Below are positions 51,632-60,007 of a stretch of DNA of 64,000 bases, piece after piece. The DNA is taken from contig NZ_NPKI01000032.1 of NCBI RefSeq assembly GCF_002284565.1, positions 390 to 64,389 on the forward strand, written 5' to 3'. Within the stretch, counting starts at the first letter, position 1. The number at the start of each line of letters is the position of its first letter. Under the pieces are notes generated by a model. The model saw only the letters and a list, made by a program, of their open reading frames with translations. It was not told the origin of the DNA and did no database searches. The DNA is from Mesorhizobium mediterraneum. GTDB taxonomy: Bacteria > Pseudomonadota > Alphaproteobacteria > Rhizobiales > Rhizobiaceae. The position numbers and the translations under genes are program-made.

Positions 51632-51647
51632 TTGAATGTCCGTTCAA
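51632..51647. promoter_or_regulatory. operator-like palindrome (BetI/TetR type) between aminotransferase and importer genes
   Basis: TTGAATGTCCGTTCAA: arms TTGAATG / CGTTCAA with one mismatch, the same motif as at 48720-48735. It lies 87 bases before the aminotransferase start and 209 before the first permease start, so it could serve both divergent units. Confidence 0.65.
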
Positions 51648-51855
51648 TCAACATTGCAGAAATAGCGCTTGATTTCAATCCACGGATGCGCGCATGATGA
51701 AAGAAAGCCGGCAAGCTCGGAGCGCGATCCGCGATGGCGCCCTGGGTACAAAATTGGGAACAAACAGCCGGTGCGCTAGCAATGGGACGCCGCATGGCAG
51801 GACAATCCGCGCCAGCAACCGAGATCACGCCCAGGGCCCTGCCCGAGGGCCCGCA

Positions 51856-52773
51856 ATGACGGCGGCTGCAGAAGGATCGCCCACGTTTGGCACGACGCGG
51901 GCCAGGCGAAACGCCCTTCTGCAGTCCGAACCCGTCCAGGGCTTTGCCCTGATCAGCCCGACCTTTCTCTACGCGCTCGTGCTTCTGGTGCTGCCGATAT
52001 TGGTCGTCGTCGCGCACTCCTTCTGGACGCAGAACTACCTGACCATCGATCGCACCTTCACGCTGGAAAACTACCGAGTTGCGCTGACCGAGCCGATCTA
52101 TCGCGACCTGCTCTGGCGCTCGCTCTACATCTCGCTGATGGTGAGCTTCTTCACGGTGGTCCTCGCCTATCCGATCGCCTACTTCATCTCGTTCCATGGC
52201 GGCCGCCACAAGAGCCTGTGGCTGTTCCTGATCACGATACCGTTCTGGACCAGCTATCTGCTGCGCGTGATGTCGTGGAAGGTCATCCTCGGCTACAATG
52301 GCGTGCTCAATTCCGGCCTGATGGGTCTTGGCGTCATCGATGAGCCGTCGACCGCGCTGCTTTACAATTCGAGCGCCGTCATCATCACGCTGACCCATGC
52401 CTGGGCGGCCTTCGCAATACTGCCGATCTTCGTCTCGCTGGAAAAAATCGACCGCACGCTGGTCGAAGCGGCCAAGGATCTCGGCGACGGTCCCATTCGC
52501 TCCTTTCTGCGCGTGACGCTGCCGCTGTCGACGCCCGGCATCATCTCGGCGGCGCTGATCGTCATGATCCCGACCGTCGGCGACTATGTCACGCCGAAGC
52601 TTGTCGGCGGCAAGGACGGCGTCATGATCGCCAACGCCATCCAAGCGCAGTTCGGCAAGGCCTCCAACTGGCCGCTTGGCGCCGCGCTTTCGGTCACCAC
52701 CATGCTGATCGTGACGCTGATGGCCGGCGCCACCGTGCTGATCATCCGCGCCGCCCAGAGGCTAGCACGATGA
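51856..52773 (+). CDS. polyamine-type ABC transporter permease (PotB type)
   Basis: 305 residues from the ATG at 51856 (GAGGG six bases upstream). An in-frame ATG at 51694 would add ~54 Arg-rich residues unlike the family. Six helices; family landmarks FALISPTFLYALVLLVLPILVVVAHSF, the EAA loop LVEAAKDLGDGPIRSFLRVTLPLSTPG and VGDYVTPKLVGGKDGVMIANAI. Partner of the next permease; together they form the import pore for an amine-type solute. Confidence 0.9.
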   Translation: MTAAAEGSPTFGTTRARRNALLQSEPVQGFALISPTFLYALVLLVLPILVVVAHSFWTQNYLTIDRTFTLENYRVALTEPIYRDLLWRSLYISLMVSFFTVVLAYPIAYFISFHGGRHKSLWLFLITIPFWTSYLLRVMSWKVILGYNGVLNSGLMGLGVIDEPSTALLYNSSAVIITLTHAWAAFAILPIFVSLEKIDRTLVEAAKDLGDGPIRSFLRVTLPLSTPGIISAALIVMIPTVGDYVTPKLVGGKDGVMIANAIQAQFGKASNWPLGAALSVTTMLIVTLMAGATVLIIRAAQRLAR

Positions 52774-52806
52774 CGGCTGGCACGATGAGGCTGGCGCGAT
52801 GACGGC
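52758..52806 (+). repeat. tandem duplication at the permease-permease junction
   Basis: A 20-bp unit at 52758-52777 (GAGGCTAGCACGATGACGGC) recurs at 52787-52806 with two mismatches, period 29. Copy 1 contains the stop of the first permease gene (in ATGA), copy 2 the start codon of the second. Confidence 0.8.
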
Positions 52807-53623
52807 GATGCGGCGCTTCCTGGCCAGCGGCTGGCTGTCGACCTATGCGTTCCTCTATGTCGTTTTCCTCTACCTGCCGGTCATCTTCCTGCCGATCTTT
52901 TCGGTCAACAGCGCCGCGACGCCGAAATTCCCGCTCTCCGGCTTCACGCTCAAATGGTATGAGGACCTGCCACGCACGCCGGCGCTGCTTGACGCTGCCT
53001 GGAACAGCCTGGTCGTCGGCGTATCGGCTTCCATCCTCTCCACCGTGCTTGGCATTCTCGCCGCCCGCTCGATCACCCGTTATCGCTACCCCGGCCGCCG
53101 CGCCATCAACGGCCTGATCATGGCGCCGCTGGTGCTGCCCGAAATCATCGTCGCCATATCCATGCTCCTGGTGATACTGCAACTGGGTTTGAGCCTGTCG
53201 CTGTTCACCATCGTGCTCGGCCACGTCCTGATCTGCATTCCCTATTCGATGACCGTGCTGACCGCCGGCTTCGAGGGTTTCGACCGCAGCCTGGAGGAAG
53301 CCTCCGCCGATCTCGGCGAGAGCGCCTTCGGCACCTTTAGACGGGTGACGCTGCCGATGGTGGCGCCGGCCATCATTTCCAGCCTGCTCGTCTGCTTCAC
53401 CATCTCGCTCGATGAGTTCATCATCGCCTTCTTCCTGACCGGCACCGAGGCGACGCTGCCGATCTATATCTGGGGCCAGTTGCGCTTCGCCTCGAAGCTG
53501 CCCGGCGTGCTGGCCCTGGGCACGCTCTTGCTGGCTGCCTCGTTCCTGCTGATGACCATCGCTGAAATCCTGCGTCGCCGCGCGGCAAGGCGCACTCAGA
53601 ACGAGGGAGGCCTCCATGCCTAA
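52799..53623 (+). CDS. polyamine-type ABC transporter permease (PotC type)
   Basis: 274 residues. Six helices; YVVFLYLPVIFLPIFSVNSA start, FPLSGFTLKWYEDL, the EAA loop LEEASADLGESAFGTFRRVTLPMVAPA and FTISLDEFIIAFFLTG, all typical of PotC. The start is in the second copy of a short duplication, 25 bp after the previous stop. The stop overlaps the ATPase start by 8 bp. Confidence 0.9.
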   Translation: MTAMRRFLASGWLSTYAFLYVVFLYLPVIFLPIFSVNSAATPKFPLSGFTLKWYEDLPRTPALLDAAWNSLVVGVSASILSTVLGILAARSITRYRYPGRRAINGLIMAPLVLPEIIVAISMLLVILQLGLSLSLFTIVLGHVLICIPYSMTVLTAGFEGFDRSLEEASADLGESAFGTFRRVTLPMVAPAIISSLLVCFTISLDEFIIAFFLTGTEATLPIYIWGQLRFASKLPGVLALGTLLLAASFLLMTIAEILRRRAARRTQNEGGLHA

Positions 53624-54737
53624 GCCGCCTCAAGCCGAACGATCCCACCAAACCGAACGACCAATGATCGAGATTCGCAACGTCACCCGCAACTATGGGT
53701 CGTTCAAGGCGCTGGACGACGCCTCGCTGACCATCAAGGAGGGCGAATTCTTCTCGCTGCTCGGCCCGTCAGGCTGCGGCAAGACCACGTTGTTGCGCAT
53801 GATCGCCGGCTTCGACAATCCGACCAGCGGCTTGATCTCGGTCGACGGCCAGTCGATGGAGGGCATCCCGGCCAATCGCCGGCCAACCAACATGGTTTTC
53901 CAGAGCTATGCGATCTTCCCGCATCTCAATGTCGAGCAGAACGTGGCCTATGGGCTGAAGCGGTTGAGGCTCGAACGGTCGGAAGAAAAGCGCCGCGTCG
54001 AAGAGGCGCTGGCCCAGGTGTCGCTGACCGGCCTCGGCAAACGCCTCGCCACCGAGCTTTCCGGCGGCCAGCGCCAGCGCGTCGCATTAGCCCGGGCGCT
54101 GGTCATGCGGCCCAAGGTGCTGCTGCTCGACGAGCCGCTGTCGGCACTGGACAAGAAGCTGCGTGAGCAGATGCAGGTCGAGCTGCGCCGCCTGCAGCAG
54201 GCGGTCGGCATCACCTTCGTCCTGGTCACGCACGACCAGTATGAGGCGCTGGCGATGTCGGACCGCATCGCCGTGATGTTCGGCGGCAGGATCGCGCAGG
54301 TCGCTTCGCCCAAGGAGATCTACCAGCGGCCGGTCAACCGTCAGGTCGCCGACTTCCTCGGCGGCATGAATTTCGTCAAGGCCGAGATCGTCGAGGAGAA
54401 CGGCGCTTCGCTGGTCCTCGACACGCTGGGCTTCGGCCGCGTCAAAACCGACAAGCCTAGGGCTTTCGTCCGCAATGGCGGCGCTGCGACGCTCGGCATC
54501 CGGCCGGAGCGTCTGCGCGTGTTGTGGGACAACGCCACGGCGAAGTTCGAGGTGGCCGGCAAGGTGGTGGAGCGCCATTACTTCGGCGAGATCACCCATC
54601 TGATCGTCGAGATCCCGGGATTGGAAAAGCCGCTTTCGGTGACCGAAACCAACGATTTCGGCGCCGACGACATACCGGTCGGCACCTCGATCCGCCTCGC
54701 CTACGATCCCGAGGCGCTGGTGGCGATGGCAGACTGA
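53616..54737 (+). CDS. polyamine-type ABC transporter, ATP-binding subunit (PotA type)
   Basis: 373 residues. Walker A GPSGCGKTT, Q-loop FQSYAIFPHL, signature LSGGQRQR, Walker B VLLLDEPLSALDKKL, VTHDQYEALAMSD. C-terminal TOBE domain with GIRPERLRV and HYFGEITHLIVEIPG. The N-terminal ~16 residues are a hydrophilic extension. It energises the two permeases upstream; the binding proteins are encoded on the other strand at 56008-58278. Its 3' end overlaps the convergent amine oxidase gene by 37 bp. Confidence 0.92.
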   Translation: MPKPPQAERSHQTERPMIEIRNVTRNYGSFKALDDASLTIKEGEFFSLLGPSGCGKTTLLRMIAGFDNPTSGLISVDGQSMEGIPANRRPTNMVFQSYAIFPHLNVEQNVAYGLKRLRLERSEEKRRVEEALAQVSLTGLGKRLATELSGGQRQRVALARALVMRPKVLLLDEPLSALDKKLREQMQVELRRLQQAVGITFVLVTHDQYEALAMSDRIAVMFGGRIAQVASPKEIYQRPVNRQVADFLGGMNFVKAEIVEENGASLVLDTLGFGRVKTDKPRAFVRNGGAATLGIRPERLRVLWDNATAKFEVAGKVVERHYFGEITHLIVEIPGLEKPLSVTETNDFGADDIPVGTSIRLAYDPEALVAMAD

Positions 54738-56011
54738 AGGCCCGAGATGATCTTTCGTGCAGCGATGCGCCCAGCCATAACAGCGCCCTCAATGTAGCCC
54801 GGGAATGACGGCGACAGTTCGGACGCGGCGAAATGCAGTGGCTGCGCGCCGGCAAGGATGATGCGTTCGGCATCGGTCGCCGTCGCATCGACGATAAGAT
54901 CGCTGTAGCCGCCGCCGCTCCAGCGATCATGCGTCCAGTCGCGATAGCTGAAATCGAGCATGTCGGCGGCCTCCGTGCCGAGCGCATCCTTCAGCCTCGT
55001 CGTCACCTCGGCGCGCAATGCCGTGTCGCCGAGCTCACGCCAGCGCAGGGCCAGCGGCCCGCCGACGAAGACGACCAGCGCGGCATGGTCGTTGTCCTTG
55101 CTCACGTCGCAGGCAAACAGCCCTGGCAGGTCGCGCCACATCACCACGCCGCTCAGACCTCTTGCACGCCAGAAGGCGCTGGGATAGCGCACCAGCACTT
55201 TGATCACCGCGCCGCTTTGCCAGACACCGAGCGCCCTTCTCAGGCCAGCCGGCAGCGGCGGTGCAAAGTCCAGCTTCGAGGCCGTCATCGGCGGCACCGC
55301 GACCAGGGCCGACCGCGCTTCGACCACACCCATCGCCGAGACGAGACGAACCCCTTCCGGCCCGTGCTCGATGGTTTCGACCGGCGTGTTCAGCCGCACG
55401 CGATCGCCGAGGTCGCCGGCCAGATCGTCCGCCAGCGACTGCATGGTTTCACGCACGAAATATTGCAGCTCCGAAACCTCGTTGGTGATGCGACGGTCAT
55501 TGTCGATCAGGTGCCACAGCGGCAGCTTTTCGAGCGCCTGGCACCACAAGCCCTCGATCATCGAACGGAAGGCCGCCTTGGCCTGGTCGGGATCAGGCTG
55601 ACGGTCGAGCCATACCGCGACGGTCAATCCGGCAATATCAGGCTCGTCCGGCGCGATCGCATTCATCCGGTCGCGAATCGCCATCGAACCCAGGTAAGCT
55701 CGGTCGGCTTGCTGAGCGCTCATCCGCGGTTGCGTGATGAATTCCCCCTTTACATAGGTCTCAACCAGCGTCTTGCCGCGGGCCTCGACCAGCGCCATCA
55801 GTTCCGGCATGTCCTCGCACAGGAATTGGCCACCGCTGTCAACGCGCTCGCCGAGGCCGATCTCCATTGACTCGACCCGCCCGCCGACACGGTCGCGCGC
55901 TTCGAGCAGCAGGAAATCGACGCCGGCCTTCTTTAGTTCCAGCGCCGCCGACAGGCCGGTGAAGCCGGCGCCGACGATGACGACATCGGTTCGTTCGATC
56001 CCGCTCTTCAA
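54701..56011 (-). CDS. flavin-containing monoamine oxidase family protein
   Basis: 436 residues; the only fitting start is a TTG at 56011 overlapping the stop of the preceding gene. FAD-binding start VVIVGAGFTGLSAALELKKAG, then the LLEARDRVGGR motif characteristic of amine oxidases and polyamine oxidases. The C-terminal FAD contact SPSFPGYIEGAVMAGRIAA is present. It oxidises an amine to an imine/aldehyde with O2 or another acceptor. Part of the minus-strand unit with two amine-type binding proteins, fitting a catabolic role. Confidence 0.87.
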   Translation of the reverse strand: MKSGIERTDVVIVGAGFTGLSAALELKKAGVDFLLLEARDRVGGRVESMEIGLGERVDSGGQFLCEDMPELMALVEARGKTLVETYVKGEFITQPRMSAQQADRAYLGSMAIRDRMNAIAPDEPDIAGLTVAVWLDRQPDPDQAKAAFRSMIEGLWCQALEKLPLWHLIDNDRRITNEVSELQYFVRETMQSLADDLAGDLGDRVRLNTPVETIEHGPEGVRLVSAMGVVEARSALVAVPPMTASKLDFAPPLPAGLRRALGVWQSGAVIKVLVRYPSAFWRARGLSGVVMWRDLPGLFACDVSKDNDHAALVVFVGGPLALRWRELGDTALRAEVTTRLKDALGTEAADMLDFSYRDWTHDRWSGGGYSDLIVDATATDAERIILAGAQPLHFAASELSPSFPGYIEGAVMAGRIAARKIISGLQSAIATSASGS

Positions 56012-57081
56012 TAGCCGGCCTTGATCTTCTCGAACTCCTCGATCATCCGCTGCTTGAGCTCCGGCGCCACCGGCTGCTGGAACAAGGTCTTGTCGAGGAA
56101 TTTGTCGAGATTGTCGAAGCCCCGCTCGGCCAGCAGCTTGGGCTCGATCGCTTCCATGCCGGCGCCGTTGCCATGACCATAGCCGAATGTCGTGACCATG
56201 TAGCCTGACACATCAGGCGCATTGACGGCGTTCAGGAAATCATAGGCGTGGTCGAGATTGCCCGGCGCGTCCTTCATCAGCACATAACCGCACACCCAGG
56301 TCGACAGGCCCTCCTTGGTGTTGCGGTTCATGGCGATCGGCACGCCCTGGCCCTTGAGCGTCACAAACGTCTCGTTCCAGCCCCAGGCCAGATCGACCTC
56401 GTTGCCGGAGAAGGCCTGATTGATGTCGGTATCGTCGGTCCAGTAGAAGCGGATGTTCTTGTGCACCTGGCGCAGGAAATCGGACGCCTCCTTGAACTGC
56501 GCATCGGTCATCTTGGTCCAGTCCTTCAACCCGATGACGAGGCTTGCCAGTGCATAGGCGTCGTCGACATTGTCGCCTATGGTGACGCGCCCTTTGAATT
56601 TCGGATCAGAGAAGATCCGCAGCGACTGCGCTTGTTCCGCCGTCACGTTGTCGGTGCGATAGAGCAGCGATGTGTTGCCCCAGTCGAAAGGCATGAACCA
56701 GGCCTTGCCGTCGGCGGCAGTAGTGAGATCCTTCATCGCCATGATGCCGGGATTGAGGTCTTTCCAGCCGGCGATGCGGCTGGTGTCGAGCGGCTGCAGC
56801 ATGCCGGCCTCGCGCCACTTCACCACGCTTTGCGAGCAGGGGTGCGCAATGTCGGCCCTGAAGCCGGCCCGCATCTTCTGGAAGGCCTCGTCCTCGTCAC
56901 CAAAGAAAGCGAAGGTCGGTTCAGTGCCGTATTTGACGACGTAGGCCGGATGGAGCAGCGGATCCTCGTAGCCCGACCAGTCGAACACGACGAGGTCGCC
57001 CCCGTCCGCCGCAACGGCGAGGGCAGCTGGGCCGATCGTGCATGCGGCAGCAACGGCAAGGCGGCGAAGCATGGAACCCAT
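56008..57081 (-). CDS. polyamine-type ABC transporter substrate-binding protein (PotD type), paralogue 2
   Basis: 357 residues from the ATG at 57081 (GAGGAG 9 bases upstream). Sec signal peptide (about 1-25, cleavage ALAVAA). The mature start DLVVFDWSGYEDP and segments GKAWFMPFDWGNTSLLY, GDNVDDAYALASL and DLAWGWNETFV are the PotD/PotF pattern. Aligns along its whole length with the product of 57196-58278. The second of two binding-protein genes; a stem-loop lies between them. Confidence 0.9.
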   Translation of the reverse strand: MGSMLRRLAVAAACTIGPAALAVAADGGDLVVFDWSGYEDPLLHPAYVVKYGTEPTFAFFGDEDEAFQKMRAGFRADIAHPCSQSVVKWREAGMLQPLDTSRIAGWKDLNPGIMAMKDLTTAADGKAWFMPFDWGNTSLLYRTDNVTAEQAQSLRIFSDPKFKGRVTIGDNVDDAYALASLVIGLKDWTKMTDAQFKEASDFLRQVHKNIRFYWTDDTDINQAFSGNEVDLAWGWNETFVTLKGQGVPIAMNRNTKEGLSTWVCGYVLMKDAPGNLDHAYDFLNAVNAPDVSGYMVTTFGYGHGNGAGMEAIEPKLLAERGFDNLDKFLDKTLFQQPVAPELKQRMIEEFEKIKAGY

Positions 57082-57149
57082 GGCGCGAAACTCCTCATCG
57101 TTGGAAGTGGCGCAGCGACGTTACGGAATTTCAGTGACCTTGGCGAGCC

Positions 57150-57178
57150 CGCCTGCCCGCCGGTTTGGTGGGCAGGCG
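57150..57178. other. intercistronic stem-loop between the two binding-protein genes
   Basis: Arms CGCCTGCCCGCC (57150-57161) and GGTGGGCAGGCG (57167-57178), one G-T pair, 5-base loop, without a T-run on the minus strand. Probably an mRNA-stabilising or processing hairpin rather than a terminator. Confidence 0.55.
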
Positions 57179-57195
57179 AGATAGGTGAAACAAGC

Positions 57196-58278
57196 TCAAT
57201 AGCCGGCTTTGATCTTCTCGAACTCGGCGATCATCTTGAGCTTGAGATCCGATGGAACCGGCGCCTGGAACAGCGTCTTGTCGATGAATTTCTGCACGTC
57301 GTCGTAGCCCTTTTCCTTCAGCACGGCCTGATCGACAGCGGCCATGCCCTTGGCGTTGGCCTGGCCATAGCCCCAGTCCTTGACCAGGATGTTGGCGACT
57401 TCCGGATCGTTGACGGCATTGAGATAATCATAGGCCTTGTCGGTATTCCCCGGCGCATCCTTGAACAGCACATAGCCGCAGACCCAGGTCGAAATCCCCT
57501 CTTCGGTATCCTTCTTGGCCTTGATCGGCACGCCGGCGGCGACCGACTGCACCGTCGCGTCGTTCCACGCCCAGGCAAGGTCGACCTCGCCGCCGCTCAA
57601 CAGCTGGACGATATCGGTGGAATCGGTCCAGTAGGAGCGAACATTCTTGTGCACCTGGCGCAGGAAGTCCGACGCCTGCTTGAACTGGTCGTCGGTCATC
57701 TTTGTCCAGTCCTTGAGCCCGATCGCCAGCGAGGCCAGCGCATAGGCGTCGTCGACATTGTCGCCGATGGAAACCCTGCCCTTGAACTTGGGATTGGCCA
57801 AGGCCTTCAGCGACTGGACGTCCTTCTCATCGACCTTGTCGGAATTATAGGTCAGCTGCGAGTTGCCCCAGTCCCAAGGCATGAACCAGGCCTTGCCGTC
57901 GGCGCTGGTAGCGAGATCCTTCATCGCCATGATACCGGGATTGAGGTCTTTCCAGGCCGATATCTTCGAGGTGTCGAGCGGCTGCAGCAGGCCCGCGTCG
58001 CGCCATTTCACCACGCTCTGCGAGCAGGGATGGCCGAGATCGGCCTTGAAGCCGGAGCGGGCTTTTTCGAACGCCTCGTCCTCGTCGCCGAAGAAGGTGA
58101 AGGTCGGCGAGTCGCCGTTCTTGTCGACATATTTCTGGTGGAAACCGGGATCCTCGTAGCCGGACCAGTCGAACACGACCAGGTCCTTGTCGGCAGCGAT
58201 CGCAAGCCCTGCGACTGAGGCCGCCAAGGTTCCGGCTAGTGCCAATGTCAGTGTCAGCCGTCGGGTCATGGTCTTCAT
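57196..58278 (-). CDS. polyamine-type ABC transporter substrate-binding protein (PotD type), paralogue 1
   Basis: 360 residues. Sec signal peptide (about 1-28, cleavage GLAIAA). DLVVFDWSGYEDP at the mature N-terminus, then GKAWFMPWDWGNSQLTY, GDNVDDAYALASLAIGLKDWTKM and DLAWAWNDATVQS. Residues around the ligand pocket differ from paralogue 2 (WDWGNSQLTYN against FDWGNTSLLYR), so the two may bind different ligands. It binds an amine-type solute in the periplasm for the permeases at 51856-53623. Gap to the TetR gene is 27 bp, so it is likely in the same transcript. Confidence 0.9.
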   Translation of the reverse strand: MKTMTRRLTLTLALAGTLAASVAGLAIAADKDLVVFDWSGYEDPGFHQKYVDKNGDSPTFTFFGDEDEAFEKARSGFKADLGHPCSQSVVKWRDAGLLQPLDTSKISAWKDLNPGIMAMKDLATSADGKAWFMPWDWGNSQLTYNSDKVDEKDVQSLKALANPKFKGRVSIGDNVDDAYALASLAIGLKDWTKMTDDQFKQASDFLRQVHKNVRSYWTDSTDIVQLLSGGEVDLAWAWNDATVQSVAAGVPIKAKKDTEEGISTWVCGYVLFKDAPGNTDKAYDYLNAVNDPEVANILVKDWGYGQANAKGMAAVDQAVLKEKGYDDVQKFIDKTLFQAPVPSDLKLKMIAEFEKIKAGY

Positions 58279-58305
58279 TGCTGTTCCATCCTCTTTTTGA
58301 TTGTT

Positions 58306-59022
58306 TCATGCCGCCTTGTCGCTGCCGGCTGTTGGCCACGGATAATGCTTTGGAAATGCAGACGACAGGAACTCGTTCGCCGCCTGCAGCGCGGTTTCGC
58401 GGGTGACGTCCTCGGTGCCCATCATCAGCCGCAGCCACAGACCCTCCAGCATGGCACTGAGCGCCAGCGCCATGACTTGCGGCTCGAAGGCATAGCCGCC
58501 GCTTTGCTTGAGCGTCGCGCAAAGATCGATGAAGACTTTCTGATAGGCCGCGTCGCGCGCGCCGCACAGCGCTTGATAAGTCGGGCGCGACTTTGCCTCG
58601 CCCCAGAAGGCGCACCAGGCGGCCAACTTGCGCTTGTTGCAGATCGAGCGGTCGAAATCGGCGGCAACCAGAGCCTGCAACTGGCGGGCAGGATCGTCGC
58701 CAGCCTTGGTGAGGGCAGCGCGCCAGTGCGCGGCATATTCGTCGGCCATGTATGCTAACGTGGCGACGAGCAGCTTCTCCTTGCTCTCGAAGTGGAAGTT
58801 GACGATCCCGCGCGACAGGCCGGCGCCATCGGCGACATCGGCCATCGTCGTCTCCGAATAGCCGCGCTTGGCCAGCGAATCGATTGTCGCCTCGATCAGC
58901 TGCAGCTGCCTGACCTCCTTCGACGCCTTGCGACCGCGCTTTTCGGGCTCGTGTTTGCGCGCTGATTCGAGGAGGGCCTCCCTGGCCTCGGCTGTCTTCA
59001 TGGGCGTGATGGTCTCCAGCAT
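58306..59022 (-). CDS. TetR-family regulator, BetI-like
   Basis: 238 residues from the ATG at 59022; a second ATG at 59001 is possible. An Arg/Lys-rich N-terminal tail (about 20-36) precedes the helix-turn-helix LQLIEATIDSLAKRGYSETTMADVADGAGLSRGIVNFHFESKEKLLVATLAYM (about 41-92), the BetI pattern. The ligand domain contains CNKRKLAAWCAFWGEAKSRP, also seen in BetI proteins that sense choline-type compounds. It lies 6 bp after the methyltransferase gene. The TTGAATG-NN-CATTCAA sites at 48720, 51632 and 59898 are its probable operators. Confidence 0.87.
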   Translation of the reverse strand: MLETITPMKTAEAREALLESARKHEPEKRGRKASKEVRQLQLIEATIDSLAKRGYSETTMADVADGAGLSRGIVNFHFESKEKLLVATLAYMADEYAAHWRAALTKAGDDPARQLQALVAADFDRSICNKRKLAAWCAFWGEAKSRPTYQALCGARDAAYQKVFIDLCATLKQSGGYAFEPQVMALALSAMLEGLWLRLMMGTEDVTRETALQAANEFLSSAFPKHYPWPTAGSDKAA

Positions 59023-59028
59023 CGCCGG

Positions 59029-59823
59029 CTATCCAACCGGCTTTCGACCGCGAAGATGAGTGGGACGGTGCTCGCCGCTGTCAAGAACCTTCTGCATGGC
59101 TTCCCAGGTTCGTATGTTCTTGTCGACATAGGCCGCACCGACCGCAGCCGCAACCGCCGGGTAGAGCGGGCCCTTGAGGCGTTTCAATTCCTTCCGCGCG
59201 ACGTCGCGATACCAGGGATTGCGGTCACGCACCGTGACGTCTGCAAAGCCTGCCCGGCGCATCGCCGCGGCATAGCGGGCCGGCGATGCCATGGCGAAGG
59301 ACAGGCCTTCCGCGGCGACATAGGCCTTCATCTCAGGCGATGGCTCGCCGTCCTGCGAGATCATCCAGTTCGATGCCGCGAAGACACCGCCCGGCTTCAG
59401 CACGCGAAAGATTTCGGCAAACAAGGTTTCCTTGTCAGACACATGCAGCAGCGCATCCTTCGAGAAGACGACGTCGAAGGAACTGTCGGCGAAGGGCAAC
59501 GCCCCGGGCGGCGTCTGGACGAAATTGGCGCGACCGGAAAGCCCGCGTGCGGCCGCCCTTTGCCTGGCCATCTCGATCACCGGCGGCTCGACATCGAAGC
59601 CTGTAACGTGGGCAGCGCCATGGCGCTCGAGCAGATGCAGCGTGATGCCGCCCGAGCCGCAACCTATGTCGAGGATCGTCTTGCCCTCGAGCGCGAGGCC
59701 CTCGACAACCCGGTCGACCTCATCCGGCCCGCCAGGCGACAGATAGCCGTCGCCCCACAGCGCCTCGAGGAAGCGGATGGCAGTGTCGTCATACTCCGGC
59801 TCGGCATCTACCGTTTCGATCAT
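59029..59823 (-). CDS. SAM-dependent N-methyltransferase, phosphoethanolamine-methyltransferase-like
   Basis: 264 residues. SAM motif ILDIGCGSGG (about 50-59), acidic GFDVEPP, SKDALLHVSD and LKPGGVF. From memory of the Plasmodium PMT sequence, the segment Y11-DDTAIRFLEALWGDGYLSPGG aligns without gaps with its Y19 region, and H127 in DALLH aligns with the catalytic H132 of DAILH, so the catalytic Tyr-His dyad appears conserved. Substrate may be an amine or phospho-amine. It heads the minus-strand unit methyltransferase, TetR, two binding proteins and amine oxidase. An operator-like site lies 75 bases upstream. Confidence 0.78.
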   Translation of the reverse strand: MIETVDAEPEYDDTAIRFLEALWGDGYLSPGGPDEVDRVVEGLALEGKTILDIGCGSGGITLHLLERHGAAHVTGFDVEPPVIEMARQRAAARGLSGRANFVQTPPGALPFADSSFDVVFSKDALLHVSDKETLFAEIFRVLKPGGVFAASNWMISQDGEPSPEMKAYVAAEGLSFAMASPARYAAAMRRAGFADVTVRDRNPWYRDVARKELKRLKGPLYPAVAAAVGAAYVDKNIRTWEAMQKVLDSGEHRPTHLRGRKPVG

Positions 59824-59897
59824 CAGACCTCAGTCCAAAGCCCATATCGAATGTTGGCAAAGCCTAGCGGATTAACGCGAAAACGCAACATCATTTG

Positions 59898-59913
59898 TTG
59901 AACATTCATTCAA
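59898..59913. promoter_or_regulatory. operator-like palindrome (BetI/TetR type) between methyltransferase and flavoprotein genes
   Basis: TTGAACATTCATTCAA: same 7-2-7 layout as at 48720-48735, with CA instead of TG in the left arm. It lies between two divergent genes (75 bp from the methyltransferase start, 95 bp from the flavoprotein start). Confidence 0.6.
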
Positions 59914-60007
59914 AATGGCTGGACAATGCGGCGACGGCCATGCCAGATTTCGCGTATTCGGGATCGATCACACGAAGCGGTCGGGCAGAAATGAAGGCTG
60001 AGCCAAG

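Noticed and set aside
56248..58218. Open frame of 656 codons on the plus strand, opposite the two binding-protein genes
   Set aside because: It is antisense to two proteins with clear signal peptides and family motifs; high GC at third positions leaves the opposite strand open. No family features or ribosome site.
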